Assembly (NCBI RefSeq): GCF_947623445.1
Contig: NC_135243.1
Location: 14,696,501 to 14,760,500 of the forward strand
Length of the DNA stretch: 64,000 nucleotides
DNA from: Clavelina lepadiformis
Taxonomy: Eukaryota > Chordata > Ascidiacea > Aplousobranchia > Clavelinidae
Direction: 5' to 3'
In this document: one piece after another, positions 49,666 through 62,761 of the stretch
Numbering within the stretch: position 1 is the stretch's first letter
Layout: each line of letters starts with the position of its first letter
Program-made: the position numbers and the translations under genes
The notes under the pieces: generated by a model
Told to the model about the DNA's origin: nothing
Database searches by the model: none
The model's input: the letters and a program-made list of their open reading frames with translations, nothing else

Positions 49666-52600
49666 ATTTTAGTCATGCTGTATATTTCAATTCAATTTTT
49701 AGCAACTATTTGCTTTTTTGAATTTCCTATGCAATCGAATTGGATTTGGGAAGACCATTTTCTTTCATTTGAAATCGTCTACGACCATACCAGGTTGAGT
49801 AGACCCGATCTCGTTCGATCTCGGAAGTTAAGCAACCTCGTGCCCGGTTAGTACTTGGATGGGTGACCGCCTGGGAATACCGGGTGCTGTAAGCATTTTA
49901 GTCATGCTGTATATTTCATTTAAATTTTTAGCAACTGTTTGCTTTTTTGAATTTCCTATGCAATCGAATTAGAATTGAAAATGCCATTTTCTTTCTTTTG
50001 AATTCGCCTACGACCATACCGGGTTGAGTAGACCCGATCTCGTTCGATCTCGGAAGTTAAGCAACCTCGGTCTCGGTTATAACTTGGATGGGTGACCGCC
50101 TGGGAATACCGGGTGTTATAAGCAATTTAGTCATGCTGTATATTTCAATTAAATTAATAGCAACTGTTTGTAATTTTGAATTTCCTATGCAATCGAATTA
50201 GAATTAAAAAAGCCATTTTCTTTCATTTTGAAACGCCTACGACAATACCAGGTTGAGTAGACCCGATCTCGGAAGTTAAGCAACCTCGGGCCCGGTTAAT
50301 ACTTGGATGGGTGATTGCGTGGTAATACCGGGTGTTGTAAGCATTTTAGTCATGCTGTATCTTTCAATCAAACTTATAATAACTTTTTGCTTTTTTGAAT
50401 TTCCTATGCAATTGAATTAGAATTGAAAAGGCCATTTTCTTTCATTTCAATTCGCCCACGACCATACCAGGTTGAGTAGACCCGATCTCGTTCGATCTCG
50501 GAAGTTAAGCAACCTCGGGCCCGGTTATTACTTGGATGTGTGACCGCCTGGGAATACCGGTTGTTGTAAGCAATTTAGTCATGCTGTATATTTCAATTAA
50601 ATATATAGCAACTGTTTGTGATTTTGAATTTCCTATGCAAACGAATTATATTTAAAAAAGCCAATTTCTTTCATTTGAAATCGCCTACGACCATACCAGG
50701 TTGAGTAGACCCGATCTCGTTCGATCTCGGAAGTTAAGCAACCTCGGGCCCTGTTAGTACTTGGATGGGTGACCGCCTGGGAATACCGGGTGCTGTAAGC
50801 ATTTTAGTCATGCTGTATATTTCAATCAAATTTATAGCAACTATTTGCTTTTTTGAATTTCCTATGCAATCGAATTAGAATTGGAAAGACCATTTTCCTT
50901 CATTTGAAATCGTCTACGACCATACCAAGTTGAGTAGACCCCATCTCGTTCGATCTCGGAAGTTAAGCAACCTCGGGCCCGGTTAGTACTTGGATGGGTG
51001 ACTGCCTGGGAATACCGGGTGTTGTAAGCATTTTAGTCATGCTGTATATTTTAATTCAATTTTTAGCAACTATATGCTTTTTTGAATTTCCTATGCAATC
51101 GAATTAGAATTGAAAAGGCCATTTTCTTTCTTTTGAAATCGCCTACGACCATACCAGGTTGAGTAGACCTGATCTCGTTTGATCTCGGAAGTTAAGCAAC
51201 CTCGGGCCCGGTTAGTACTTGGATGGGTGACCGCCTGGGAATACCGGGTGTTGTAAGCATTTTATTCATGCTGTATATTTCAATCAAATTTATAGCAACT
51301 ATTTGCTTTTTTGAATTTCCTATGCAATCGAATTAGATTTGGAAAGACCATTTTTTTTCATTTGAAATCGTCTACGACCATACAAGTTTGAGTAGACCCG
51401 ATCTCGTTCGATCTTGGAAGTTAAGCAACCTCGGGCCCTGTTAGTACTTGGATGGGTGACCGCCTGGGAATACCGGGTGTTGTAAGCAATTTAGTCATGC
51501 TGTATATTTCAATTAAATATATAGCAACTGTTTGCGTTTTTGTATTTCTTATGCAATCGAATTATAATTGAAAATGCCATTTTCTTTCTTTTGAAATTGC
51601 CTACGACCATTCCGGGTTGAGTAGACCCGATCTCGTTTGATCTCGGAAGTTAAGCAACCTCGGGCCCGGTTAGTACTTGGATGGGTGACCGCCTGGGAAT
51701 ACCGGGTGTTATAAGCAATTTAGTCATGCTGTATATTTCAATTAAATTAATAGCAACTGTTTGTGATTTTGAATTTCCTATGCAATCGAATTAGAATTAA
51801 AAAAGCCATTTTCTTTCTTTTGAATTCGCCTACGACCATACCGGGTTGAGTAGACCCGATCTCGTTCGATCTCGGAAGTTAAGCAACCTCGGTCCCGGTT
51901 ATAACTTGGATGGGTGACCGCCTGGGAATACCGGGTGTTATAAGCAATTTAGTCATGCTGTATATTTCAATTAAATTAATAGCAACTGTTTGTGATTTTG
52001 AATTTCCTATGCAATCGAATTAGAATTAAAAAAGCCATTTTCTTTCATTTTGAAACGCCTACGACCATACCAGGTTGAGTAGACCCGATCTCGTTCGATC
52101 TCGGAAGTTAAGCAACCTCGGGCCCGGTTAATATTTGGATGGGTGACCGCCTGGGAATAACGGGTGTTGTAAGCATTTTAGTCATGCTGTATATTTCAAT
52201 CAAATTTATAGCAACTATTTGCTTTTTTGAATTTCCTATGCAATCGAATTAGAATTGGAAATGCCATTTTCTTTCATTTGAAATCGCCTACGACCATACC
52301 AGGTTGAGTAGACCCGATCTCGTTCGATCTCGGAAGTTAAGCAACCTCGGGCCCTGTTAGTACTTGGATGATTGCCCGCCTGGGAATACCGGGTGTTGTA
52401 AGCATTTTAATCATGCTGTATATTTCAATCAAATGTCTAGCAACTGTTTGCGTTTTTTAATTTCCTATGCAATCCAATTAGAATTGAAAATGCCATTTTC
52501 TTTTTTTTGAAATCGCCTACGACCATACCAGGTTGAGTATACCCGATCACGGAAGTTAAGCAACCTCGGGCCCTGTTAGTACTTGGATGGGTGACCGCCT

Positions 52601-52962
52601 GGGAATACCGGGTGTTGTAAGCATTTTAGTCATGCTGTATATTTCAATTAAATTTTTAGCAACTATTTGCTTTTTTGAATTTCCTATGCAATCGAATTTG
52701 AATTCATAAAGCCATTTTTATTCTTTTGAAATCGCCTACGACCATACCAGGTTGAGTAGACCCGATCTCGTTCGATCTCGGAAGTTAAGCAACCTCGGTC
52801 CCGGTTAGTACTTGGATGGGTGACCGCCTGGGAATACCGTGGTTTGTAAGCGTTTTAGTCATGCTGTATATTTCAATTATTTTTATAACATCTGTTTACT
52901 TTTTTGAATTTCCTATGCAATCGAATTAGAATTGAAAATGCCATTTTATTTCATTTGAAATC

Positions 52963-55900
52963 ACCTACGACCATAACAGAATGAGTAGACCCGATCTCGT
53001 TCGATCTCGGAAGTTAAGCAACCTCGGGCCCGGTTAGTACTTGGATGGGTGACCACCTGGGAATAACGGGTGTTGTAAGCATTTTAGTCATGCTGTATAT
53101 TTCAATTCAATTTTTAGCAACTATTTGCTTTTTTAAATTTCCTATGCAATCGAATTAGATATCAAATAGCCATTTTCTTTCTTTTGAAATCGCCTACGAC
53201 CATACCAGGTTAAATAGACCCGATCTCGTTCGATCTCGGAAGTTAAGCAACCTCGTGCCCGGTTAGTACTTGGATGGGTGACCGCCTGGGAATACCAGGT
53301 GCTGTAAGCATTTTAGTCATGCTGTATACTTCAATTAAATTTTTAGCAACTATTTGCTTTTTTGAATTTCCTATGCAATCGAATTAGAATTGAAAATGCC
53401 ATTTTCTTTCTTTTGAAATCGCCTACGACCATACCAGGTTAAGTAGACCTGATCTCGGTCGATCTCGGAAGTTAAGCAACCTCGGGCCCTGTTAGTACTT
53501 GGATGGGTGACCGCCTGGGAATACCGGGTGTTGTAAGCATTTTAGTCATGCTGTATATTTCAATTCAATTTTTAGCAACTATTTGCTTTTTTGAATTTCC
53601 TATGCAATCGAATTTGAATTCATAAAGCCATTTTCTTTCATTTGAAATCGCCTACGACCATACCAGGTTGAGTAGACCCGATCTCGTTCGATCTCGGAAG
53701 TTAAGCAACCTCGGGCCCGGTTAGTAGTTGGATGGGTGACTGCCTGGGAATCCCGGTTGTTGTAAGCATTTTAGTCATGCTGTATATTTCAATTATTTTT
53801 ATAGCAACTGTTTGCGTTTTTGTATTTCTTATGCAATCGAATTAGAATTGAAAATGTCATTTTCTTTCTTTTGAAATTGCCTACGACCATACCGGGTTGA
53901 GTAGACCCGATCTCGTTCGATCTCGGAAGTTAAGCAACCTCGGGCCCGGTTAGTACTTGGATGGGTGACCGCCTGGGAATACCGGGTGTTGTAAGCATTT
54001 TAGTCATGCTGTATAATTCAATTAAATTTATAACATCTGTTTACTTTTTTGAATTTCCTATGCAATCGAATTTGAATTCATAATAACATTTTCTTTCATT
54101 TGAAATCGCCTACGACCATACCAGGTTGAGTAAACCCGATCTCGTTCGATCTCGGAAGTTAAGCAACCTCGTGCCCGGTTAGTACTTGGATGGGTGACCA
54201 GCTGGGAATACCAGGTGCTGTAAGCATTTTAGTCATGCTGTATACTTCAATTAAATTTTTAGCAACTATTTGCTTTTTTTGAATTTCCTATGCAATCGAA
54301 TTAGAATTGAAAATGCCATTTTCTTTCTTTTGAAATCGCCTACGACCATACCAGGTTGAGTAGACCTGATCTCGTTCGATCTCGGAAGTTAAGCAACCTC
54401 GGGCCCGGTTAGTACTTGGATGGGTGACCGCCTGGGAATAGCGGGTGTTGTAAGCATTTTATTCATGCTGTATATTTCAATCAAATTTATAGCAACTATT
54501 TGCTTTTTTGAATTTCCTATGCAATCGAATTAGATTTGGAAAGACCATTTTTCTTCATTTGAAATCGTCTACGACCATACCAGTTTGAGTAGACCCGATC
54601 TCGTTCGATCTTGGAAGTTAAGCAACCTCGGGCCCTGTTAGTACTTGGATGGTTGACCGCCTGGGAATACCGGGTGTTGTAAGCATTTTAGTCATGCTGT
54701 ATATTTCAATTCAATTTTTAGCAACTATTTGCTTTTTTGAATTTCCTATGCAATCGAATTAGAATTCATAAAGCCATTTTTATTCTTTTGAAATCGCCTA
54801 CGACCATACCAGGTTGAGTAAACCCGATCTCGTTCGATCTTGGAAGTTAAGCAACCTCGGGCCCGGTTAGTACTTGGATGGGTGACCGCCTGGGAATACC
54901 GGGTGCTGTAAGCATTTTAATCATGCTGTATATTTCAATTAAATTTTTAGCAACTATTTGCTTTTTTGAATTTCCTATGCAATCGAATTAGAATTGGAAA
55001 GACTATTTTCTTTCATTTGGAAATCGCCTACGACCATACCAGGTTGAGTAGACCCGATCTCGTTCGATCTCGGAAGTTAAGCAACCTCGGGCCCGGTTAG
55101 TACTTGGATGGTTGACCGCCTGGGAATACCGGGTGTTGTAAGCATTTTAGTCATGCTGTATATTTCAATCAAATGTCTAGCAACTGTTTGCATTTTTTAA
55201 TTTCCTATGCAATCGAATTCTAATTGAAAATGCCCTTTTCTTTTTTTTGAAATCGTCTACGACCATACCAGGTTGAGTATACCCGATCTCGGAAGTTAAG
55301 CAACCTCGGGCCCTGTTAGTACTTGGATAGGTGACCGCCTGGGAATACCGGGTGTTGTAAGCATTTTAGTCATGCTTTATATTTCAATTCAATTTTTAGC
55401 AACTATTTGCTTTTTTGAATTTCCTATGCAATCGAATTAGAATTCATAAAGCCATTTTTATTCTTTTGAAATCGCTTACGACCATACCAGGTTGAGTAGA
55501 CCCGATCTCGTTCGATCTCGGAAGTTAAGCAACCTCGGGCCCGGTTAGTACTTGGATGGGTGACCGCCTAGGAATACCGGGTGCTGTAAGAATTTTAATC
55601 ATGCTGTATATTTCAATTAAAATTTTAGCAACTATTTGCTTTTTTGAATTTCCTATGCAATCGATTTAGAATTGAAAAGGCCATTTTATTTCTTTTGAAA
55701 TCGCCTACGACCATACCAGGTTGAGCAGACCTGATCTCGTTCGATCTCGGAAGTTAATTAACCTCGGGCCCTGTTAGTACTTGGATGGTTGACCGCCTGG
55801 GAATACCGGGTGTTGTAAACATTTTAGTCATGCTGTATATTTCAATTATTTTTATAACAACTGTTTGCGTTTTTGTATTTCTTATGCAATCAAATTAGAA

Positions 55901-58329
55901 TTTGAAAGACCATTTTCTTTCATTTGAAATCGTCTACGACCATACCAGGTTGAGTAGACCCGATCTCGTTCGATCTCGGAAGTTAAGCAACCTCGGGCCC
56001 GGTTAGTACTTGGATGGGTGACCACCTGGGAATAACGGGTGTTGTAAGCATTTTAGTCATGCTGTATATTTCAATTAAATTTTTAGCAACTATTTGCTTT
56101 TTTGAATTTCCTATGCAATCGAATTAGAATTCATAAAGCCATTTTCTTTCTTTTGAATTCGCCTACGACCATACCAGGTTAAGTAGAACCGATCTCGTTC
56201 GATCTCGGAAGTTAAGCAACCTCGTGCCCGGTTAGTACTTGGATGGGTGACCGCCTGGGAATACCGTGTGTTGTAATTATTTTAGTCATGCTGTATATTT
56301 CAATCAAATTTATAGCAACTATTTGCTTTTTTGAATTTCCTATGCAATCGAATTAGAATTGGAAAGACCATTTTCTTTCATTTGAAATCGTCTACGACCA
56401 TACCAGGTTGAGTAGACCCGATCTCGTTCGATCTCGGAAGTTAAGCAACCTCGGGCCCGGTTAATTTTTGGATGGGTGACCGCCTGGGAATAACGGGTGT
56501 TGTAAGCATTTTAGTCATGCTGTATATTTCAATCAAATTTATAGCAACTATTTGCTTTTTTGAATTTCCTATGCAATCGAATTAGAATTGGAAAGACCAT
56601 TTTCTTTCATTTGAAATCGCCTACGACCATACCAGGTTGAGTAGACCCGATCTCGTTCGATCTCGGAAGTTAAGCAACCTCGGGCCCTGTTAGTACTTGG
56701 ATGATTGACCGCCTGGGAATACCGGGTGTTGTAAGCATTTTAATCATGCTGTATATTTCAATCAAATGTCTAGCAACTGTTTGCGTTTTTTAATTTCCTA
56801 TGCAATCCAATTAGAATTGAAAATGCCCTTTTCTTTTTTTTGAAATCGCCTACGACCATACCAGGTTGAGTATACCCGATCTCGGAAGTTAAGCAACCTC
56901 GGGCCCTGTTAGTACTTGGATGGTTGACCGCCTGGGAATAACGGGTGTTGTAAGCATTTTAGTCATGCTGTATATTTCAATCAAATTTATAACAACTATT
57001 TGCTTTTTTGAATTTCTTATGCAATCGAATTAGAATTGGAAAGACCATTTTCTTTCATTTGAAATCGTCTACGACCATACCAGGTTGAGTAGACCCGATC
57101 TCGTTCGATCTCGGAAGTTAAGCAACCTCGTGCCCGGTTAGTACTTGGATAGGTGACCGCCTGGGAATACCGGGTGTTGTAAGCATTTTAGTCATGCTGT
57201 ATATTTCAATTAAATTTTTAGCAACTATTTGCTTTTTTGAATTTCCTATGCAATCGAATTAGAATTCATAAAGCCATTTTCTTTCCTTTGAAATCGCCTA
57301 CGACCATACCAGGTTGAGCAGACCCGATCTCGTTCGATCTCGGAAGTTAAGCAACCTCGGGCCCGGTTAGTACTTGGATGGGTGACCGCCTGGGAATACC
57401 GGGTGCTGTAAGCATTTTAGTCATGCTGTATATTTCAATTAAATTTTTAGCAACTTTTTGCTTTTTTGAATTTCCTATGCAATCGAATTAAAATTGAAAA
57501 TGCCATTTTCTTTCTTTTGAAATCGCCTACGACCATACCAGGTTGAGCAGACCTGGTCTCGTTCGATCTCGGAAGTTAAGCAACCTCGGGCCCTGTTAGT
57601 ACTTGGATGGTTGACCGACTGGGAATACCGGGTGTTGTAAGCATTTTAGTCATGCTGTATCTTTCAATCAAATGTCTAGCAACTGTTTGCGTTTATTAAT
57701 TTACTATGCAATCGAATTATAATTGAAAATGCCCTTTTCTTTCTTTTGAAATCGCCTACGACCATACCAGGTTGAGTAGACCCGATCTTGTTCGATCTCG
57801 GAAGTTAAGCAACCTCGGGCCCGGTTAGTACTTGGATGGGTGACCGCCTGGGAATACCGGGTGTTGTAAGCATTTTAGTCATGCTGTATATTTCAATTCA
57901 ATTTTTAGCAACTATTTGCTTTTTTGAATTTCCTATGCAATCGAATTGGATTTGGGAAGACCATTTTCTTTCATTTGAAATCGTCTACGACCATACCAGG
58001 TTGAGTAGACCCGATCTCGTTCGATCTCGGAAGTTAAGCAACCTCGTGCCCGGTTAGTACTTGGATGGGTGACCGCCTGGGAATACCGGGTGCTGTAAGC
58101 ATTTTAGTCATGCTGTATATTTCAATTAAATTTTTAGCAACTGTTTGCTTTTTTGAATTTCCTATGCAATCGAATTAGAATTGAAAATGCCATTTTCTTT
58201 CTTTTGAATTCGCCTACGACCATACCAGGTTGAGTAGACCCGATCTCGTTCGATCTCGGAAGTTAAGCAACCTCGTGCCCGGTTAGTACTTGGATGGGTG
58301 ACCGCCTGGGAATACCGGGTGCTGTAAGC
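52963..58329 (+). rRNA. 5S rRNA gene cluster 11 (24 copies)
   Basis: Gene starts: 52963, 53192, 53421, 53650, 53879, 54108, 54338, 54567, 54796, 55026, 55255d, 55474, 55703, 55932, 56161, 56390, 56619, 56848d, 57067, 57296, 57525, 57754, 57983, 58212. Offset from cluster 9 is 11631 bp through 57983. Differences are very few, so this duplication looks the youngest of the large ones. The copy at 58212 is a recombinant at the start of the local 1593-bp duplication. Confidence 0.94.
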
Positions 58330-60033
58330 ATTTTAGTCATGCTGTATATTTCAATTAAATTTTTAGCAACTGTTTGCTTTTTTGAATTTCCTATGCAATC
58401 CAATTAGAATTGAAAATGCCCTTTTCTTTTTTTTGAAATCGCCTACGACCATACCAGGTTGAGTATACCCGATCTCGGAAGTTAAGCAACCTCGGGCCCT
58501 GTTAGTACTTGGATGGTTGACCGCCTGGGAATAACGGGTGTTGTAAGCATTTTAGTCATGCTGTATATTTCAATCAAATTTATAACAACTATTTGCTTTT
58601 TTGAATTTCTTATGCAATCGAATTAGAATTGGAAAGACCATTTTCTTTCATTTGAAATCGTCTACGACCATACCAGGTTGAGTAGACCCGATCTCGTTCG
58701 ATCTCGGAAGTTAAGCAACCTCGTGCCCGGTTAGTACTTGGATAGGTGACCGCCTGGGAATACCGGGTGTTGTAAGCATTTTAGTCATGCTGTATATTTC
58801 AATTAAATTTTTAGCAACTATTTGCTTTTTTGAATTTCCTATGCAATCGAATTAGAATTCATAAAGCCATTTTCTTTCCTTTGAAATCGCCTACGACCAT
58901 ACCAGGTTGAGCAGACCCGATCTCGTTCGATCTCGGAAGTTAAGCAACCTCGGGCCCGGTTAGTACTTGGATGGGTGACCGCCTGGGAATACCGGGTGCT
59001 GTAAGCATTTTAGTCATGCTGTATATTTCAATTAAATTTTTAGCAACTTTTTGCTTTTTTGAATTTCCTATGCAATCGAATTAAAATTGAAAATGCCATT
59101 TTCTTTCTTTTGAAATCGCCTACGACCATACCAGGTTGAGCAGACCTGGTCTCGTTCGATCTCGGAAGTTAAGCAACCTCGGGCCCTGTTAGTACTGGGA
59201 TGGTTGACCGACTGGGAATACCGGGTGTTGTAAGCATTTTAGTCATGCTGTATCTTTCAATCAAATGTCTAGCAACTGTTTGCGTTTATTAATTTACTAT
59301 GCAATCGAATTATAATTGAAAATGCCCTTTTCTTTCTTTTGAAATCGCCTACGACCATACCAGGTTGAGTAGACCCGATCTTGTTCGATCTCGGAAGTTA
59401 AGCAACCTCGGGCCCGGTTAGTACTTGGATGGGTGACCGCCTGGGAATACCGGGTGTTGTAAGCATTTTAGTCATGCTGTATATTTCAATTCAATTTTTA
59501 GCAACTATTTGCTTTTTTGAATTTCTTATGCAATCGAATTGGATTTGGGAAGACCATTTTCTTTCATTTGAAATCGTCTACGACCATACCAGGTTGAGTA
59601 GACCCGATCTCGTTCGATCTCGGAAGTTAAGCAACCTCGTGCCCGGTTAGTACTTGGATGGGTGACCGCCTGGGAATACCGGGTGCTGTAAGCATTTTAG
59701 TCATGCTGTATATTTCAATTAAATTTTTAGCAACTGTTTGCTTTTTTGAATTTCCTATGCAATCGAATTAGAATTGAAAATGCCATTTTCTTTCTTTTGA
59801 ATTCGCCTACGACCATACCGGGTTGAGTAGACCCGATCTCGTTCGATCTCGGAAGTTAAGCAACCTCGGTCTCGGTTATAACTTGGATGGGTGACCGCCT
59901 GGGAATACCGGGTGTTATAAGCAATTTAGTCATGCTGTATATTTCAATTAAATTAATAGCAACTGTTTGTAATTTTGAATTTCCTATGCAATCGAATTAG
60001 AATTAAAAAAGCCATTTTCTTTCATTTTGAAAC
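56848..60033 (+). repeat. Local tandem duplication, 2 x 1593 bp (7 genes each)
   Basis: Genes 56848, 57067, 57296, 57525, 57754 and 57983 recur at 58441, 58660, 58889, 59118, 59347 and 59576. The seventh members (58212 and 59805) share the spacer just upstream but differ in the gene, which places the crossover in the 58212 copy and the following spacer. Confidence 0.9.
58212..58329 (+). rRNA. Recombinant 5S copy at the join of the 1593-bp duplication
   Basis: The spacer and first bases (GAATTCGCCTACG) match 59805 and 50006. The rest (CCAGGTTGAG, CTCGTGCCCGG, GCTGTAAGC) matches the preceding 57983 gene. The following spacer then switches at CTATGCAATCCAATTAG to that of a deletion copy. Confidence 0.78.
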
Positions 60034-62650
60034 GCCTACGACCATACCAGGTTGAGTAGACCCGATCTCGGAAGTTAAGCAACCTCGGGCCCGGTTAATA
60101 CTTGGATGGGTGATTGCGTGGTAATACCGGGTGTTGTAAGCATTTTAGTCATGCTGTATCTTTCAATCAAACTTATAATAACTTTTTGCTTTTTTGAATT
60201 TCCTATGCAATTGAATTAGAATTGAAAAGGCCATTTTCTTTCATTTCAATTCGCCCACGACCATACCAGGTTGAGTAGACCCGATCTCGTTCGATCTCGG
60301 AAGTTAAGCAACCTCGGGCCCGGTTATTACTTGGATGTGTGACCGCCTGGGAATACCGGTTGTTGTAAGCAATTTAGTCATGCTGTATATTTCAATTAAA
60401 TATATAGCAACTGTTTGTGATTTTGAATTTCCTATGCAAACGAATTATATTTAAAAAAGCCATTTTCTTTCATTTGAAATCGCCTACGACCATACCAGGT
60501 TGAGTAGACCCGATCTCGTTCGATCTCGGAAGTTAAGCAACCTCGGGCCCTGTTAGTACTTGGATGGGTGACCGCCTGGGAATACCGGGTGCTGTAAGCA
60601 TTTTAGTCATGCTGTATATTTCAATCAAATTTATAGCAACTATTTGCTTTTTTGAATTTCCTATGCAATCGAATTAGAATTGGAAAGACCATTTTCCTTC
60701 ATTTGAAATCGTCTACGACCATACCAAGTTGAGTAGACCCCATCTCGTTCGATCTCGGAAGTTAAGCAACCTCGGGCCCGGTTAGTACTTGGATGGGTGA
60801 CTGCCTGGGAATACCGGGTGTTGTAAGCATTTTAGTCATGCTGTATATTTTAATTCAATTTTTAGCAACTATATGCTTTTTTGAATTTCCTATGCAATCG
60901 AATTAGAATTGAAAAGGCCATTTTCTTTCTTTTGAAATCGCCTACGACCATACCAGGTTGAGTAGACCTGATCTCGTTTGATCTCGGAAGTTAAGCAACC
61001 TCGGGCCCGGTTAGTACTTGGATGGGTGACCGCCTGGGAATACCGGGTGTTGTAAGCATTTTATTCATGCTGTATATTTCAATCAAATTTATAGCAACTA
61101 TTTGCTTTTTTGAATTTCCTATGCAATCGAATTAGATTTGGAAAGACCATTTTTTTTCATTTGAAATCGTCTACGACCATACAAGTTTGAGTAGACCCGA
61201 TCTCGTTCGATCTTGGAAGTTAAGCAACCTCGGGCCCTGTTAGTACTTGGATGGGTGACCGCCTGGGAATACCGGGTGTTGTAAGCAATTTAGTCATGCT
61301 GTATATTTCAATTAAATATATAGCAACTGTTTGCGTTTTTGTATTTCTTATGCAATCGAATTATAATTGAAAATGCCATTTTCTTTCTTTTGAAATTGCC
61401 TACGACCATTCCGGGTTGAGTAGACCCGATCTCGTTTGATCTCGGAAGTTAAGCAACCTCGGGCCCGGTTAGTACTTGGATGGGTGACCGCCTGGGAATA
61501 CCGGGTGTTATAAGCAATTTAGTCATGCTGTATATTTCAATTAAATTAATAGCAACTGTTTGTGATTTTGAATTTCCTATGCAATCGAATTAGAATTAAA
61601 AAAGCCATTTTCTTTCTTTTGAATTCGCCTACGACCATACCGGGTTGAATAGACCCGATCTCGTTCGATCTCGGAAGTTAAGCAACCTCGGTCCCGGTTA
61701 TAACTTGGATGGGTGACCGCCTGGGAATACCGGGTGTTATAAGCAATTTAGTCATGCTGTATATTTCAATTAAATTAATAGCAACTGTTTGTGATTTTGA
61801 ATTTCCTATGCAATCGAATTAGAATTAAAAAAGCCATTTTCTTTCATTTTGAAACGCCTACGACCATACCAGGTTGAGTAGACCCGATCTCGTTCGATCT
61901 CGGAAGTTAAGCAACCTCGGGCCCGGTTAATATTTGGATGGGTGACCGCCTGGGAATAACGGGTGTTGTAAGCATTTTAGTCATGCTGTATATTTCAATC
62001 AAATTTATAGCAACTATTTGCTTTTTTGAATTTCCTATGCAATCGAATTAGAATTGGAAATGCCATTTTCTTTCATTTGAAATCGCCTACGACCATACCA
62101 GGTTGAGTAGACCCGATCTCGTTCGATCTCGGAAGTTAAGCAACCTCGGGCCCTGTTAGTACTTGGATGATTGCCCGCCTGGGAATACCGGGTGTTGTAA
62201 GCATTTTAATCATGCTGTATATTTCAATCAAATGTCTAGCAACTGTTTGCGTTTTTTAATTTCCTATGCAATCCAATTAGAATTGAAAATGCCATTTTCT
62301 TTTTTTTGAAATCGCCTACGACCATACCAGGTTGAGTATACCCGATCACGGAAGTTAAGCAACCTCGGGCCCTGTTAGTACTTGGATGGGTGACCGCCTG
62401 GGAATACCGGGTGTTGTAAGCATTTTAGTCATGCTGTATATTTCAATTCAATTTTTAGCAACTATTTGCTTTTTTGAATTTCCTATGCAATCGAATTTGA
62501 ATTCATAAAGCCATTTTTATTCTTTTGAAATCGCCTACGACCATACCAGGTTGAGTAGACCCGATCTCGTTCGATCTCGGAAGTTAAGCAACCTCGGTCC
62601 CGGTTAGTACTTGGATGGGTGACCGCCTGGGAATACCGTGGTTTGTAAGC
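58441..62650 (+). rRNA. 5S rRNA gene cluster 12 (19 copies)
   Basis: Gene starts: 58441d, 58660, 58889, 59118, 59347, 59576, 59805, 60034d, 60253, 60482, 60711, 60940, 61169, 61398, 61627, 61856, 62085, 62314d, 62533. The copies 58441-59576 repeat 56848-57983 (offset 1593). From 59576 on the order matches 49777 onward with offset 9799, so the first member of the 2280-bp pair seen in the two earlier blocks is missing here. Confidence 0.94.
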
Positions 62651-62761
62651 GTTTTAGTCATGCTGTATATTTCAATTATTTTTATAACATCTGTTTACTT
62701 TTTTGAATTTCCTATGCAATCGAATTAGAATTGAAAATGCCATTTTATTTCATTTGAAATC

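Larger units (their letters stand above)
46581..51140 (+). repeat. Second instance of the 2280-bp inner duplication
   Basis: Genes 46581-48632 and 48861-50912 pair at offset 2280. The private TCGTGCTG change of the first member is kept at about 47394, so the pair was copied as a unit with the large block rather than formed anew. Confidence 0.9.
40655..52285 (+). repeat. Higher-order repeat copy, 51 genes, 11631 bp
   Basis: Marker genes at 40655 and 52286. Relative to 28347-40654 it has lost one unit at 41790 and three units after 46352 and gained one at 51828, which accounts exactly for the difference of 677 bp (229 lost, 677 lost, 229 gained). Confidence 0.9.
46581..52851 (+). rRNA. 5S rRNA gene cluster 10 (28 copies)
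   Basis: Gene starts: 46581, 46810, 47039, 47268, 47497, 47726, 47955d, 48174, 48403, 48632, 48861, 49090, 49319, 49548, 49777, 50006, 50235d, 50454, 50683, 50912, 51141, 51370, 51599, 51828, 52057, 52286, 52515d, 52734. They match 35179 onward with offset 11402. From 52057 the offset is 11631, because one extra unit (gene 51828) is present that the earlier block lacks. Copies 47268 and 49548 have the consensus sequence. Confidence 0.94.
52286..62084 (+). repeat. Higher-order repeat copy, 43 genes, 9799 bp
   Basis: Marker genes at 52286 and 62085. Relative to the preceding copy, 3425 bp between genes 46352 and 49777 is replaced by 1593 bp between genes 57983 and 59576. The difference of 1832 bp is exactly eight 229-bp units. 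Confidence 0.9.
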
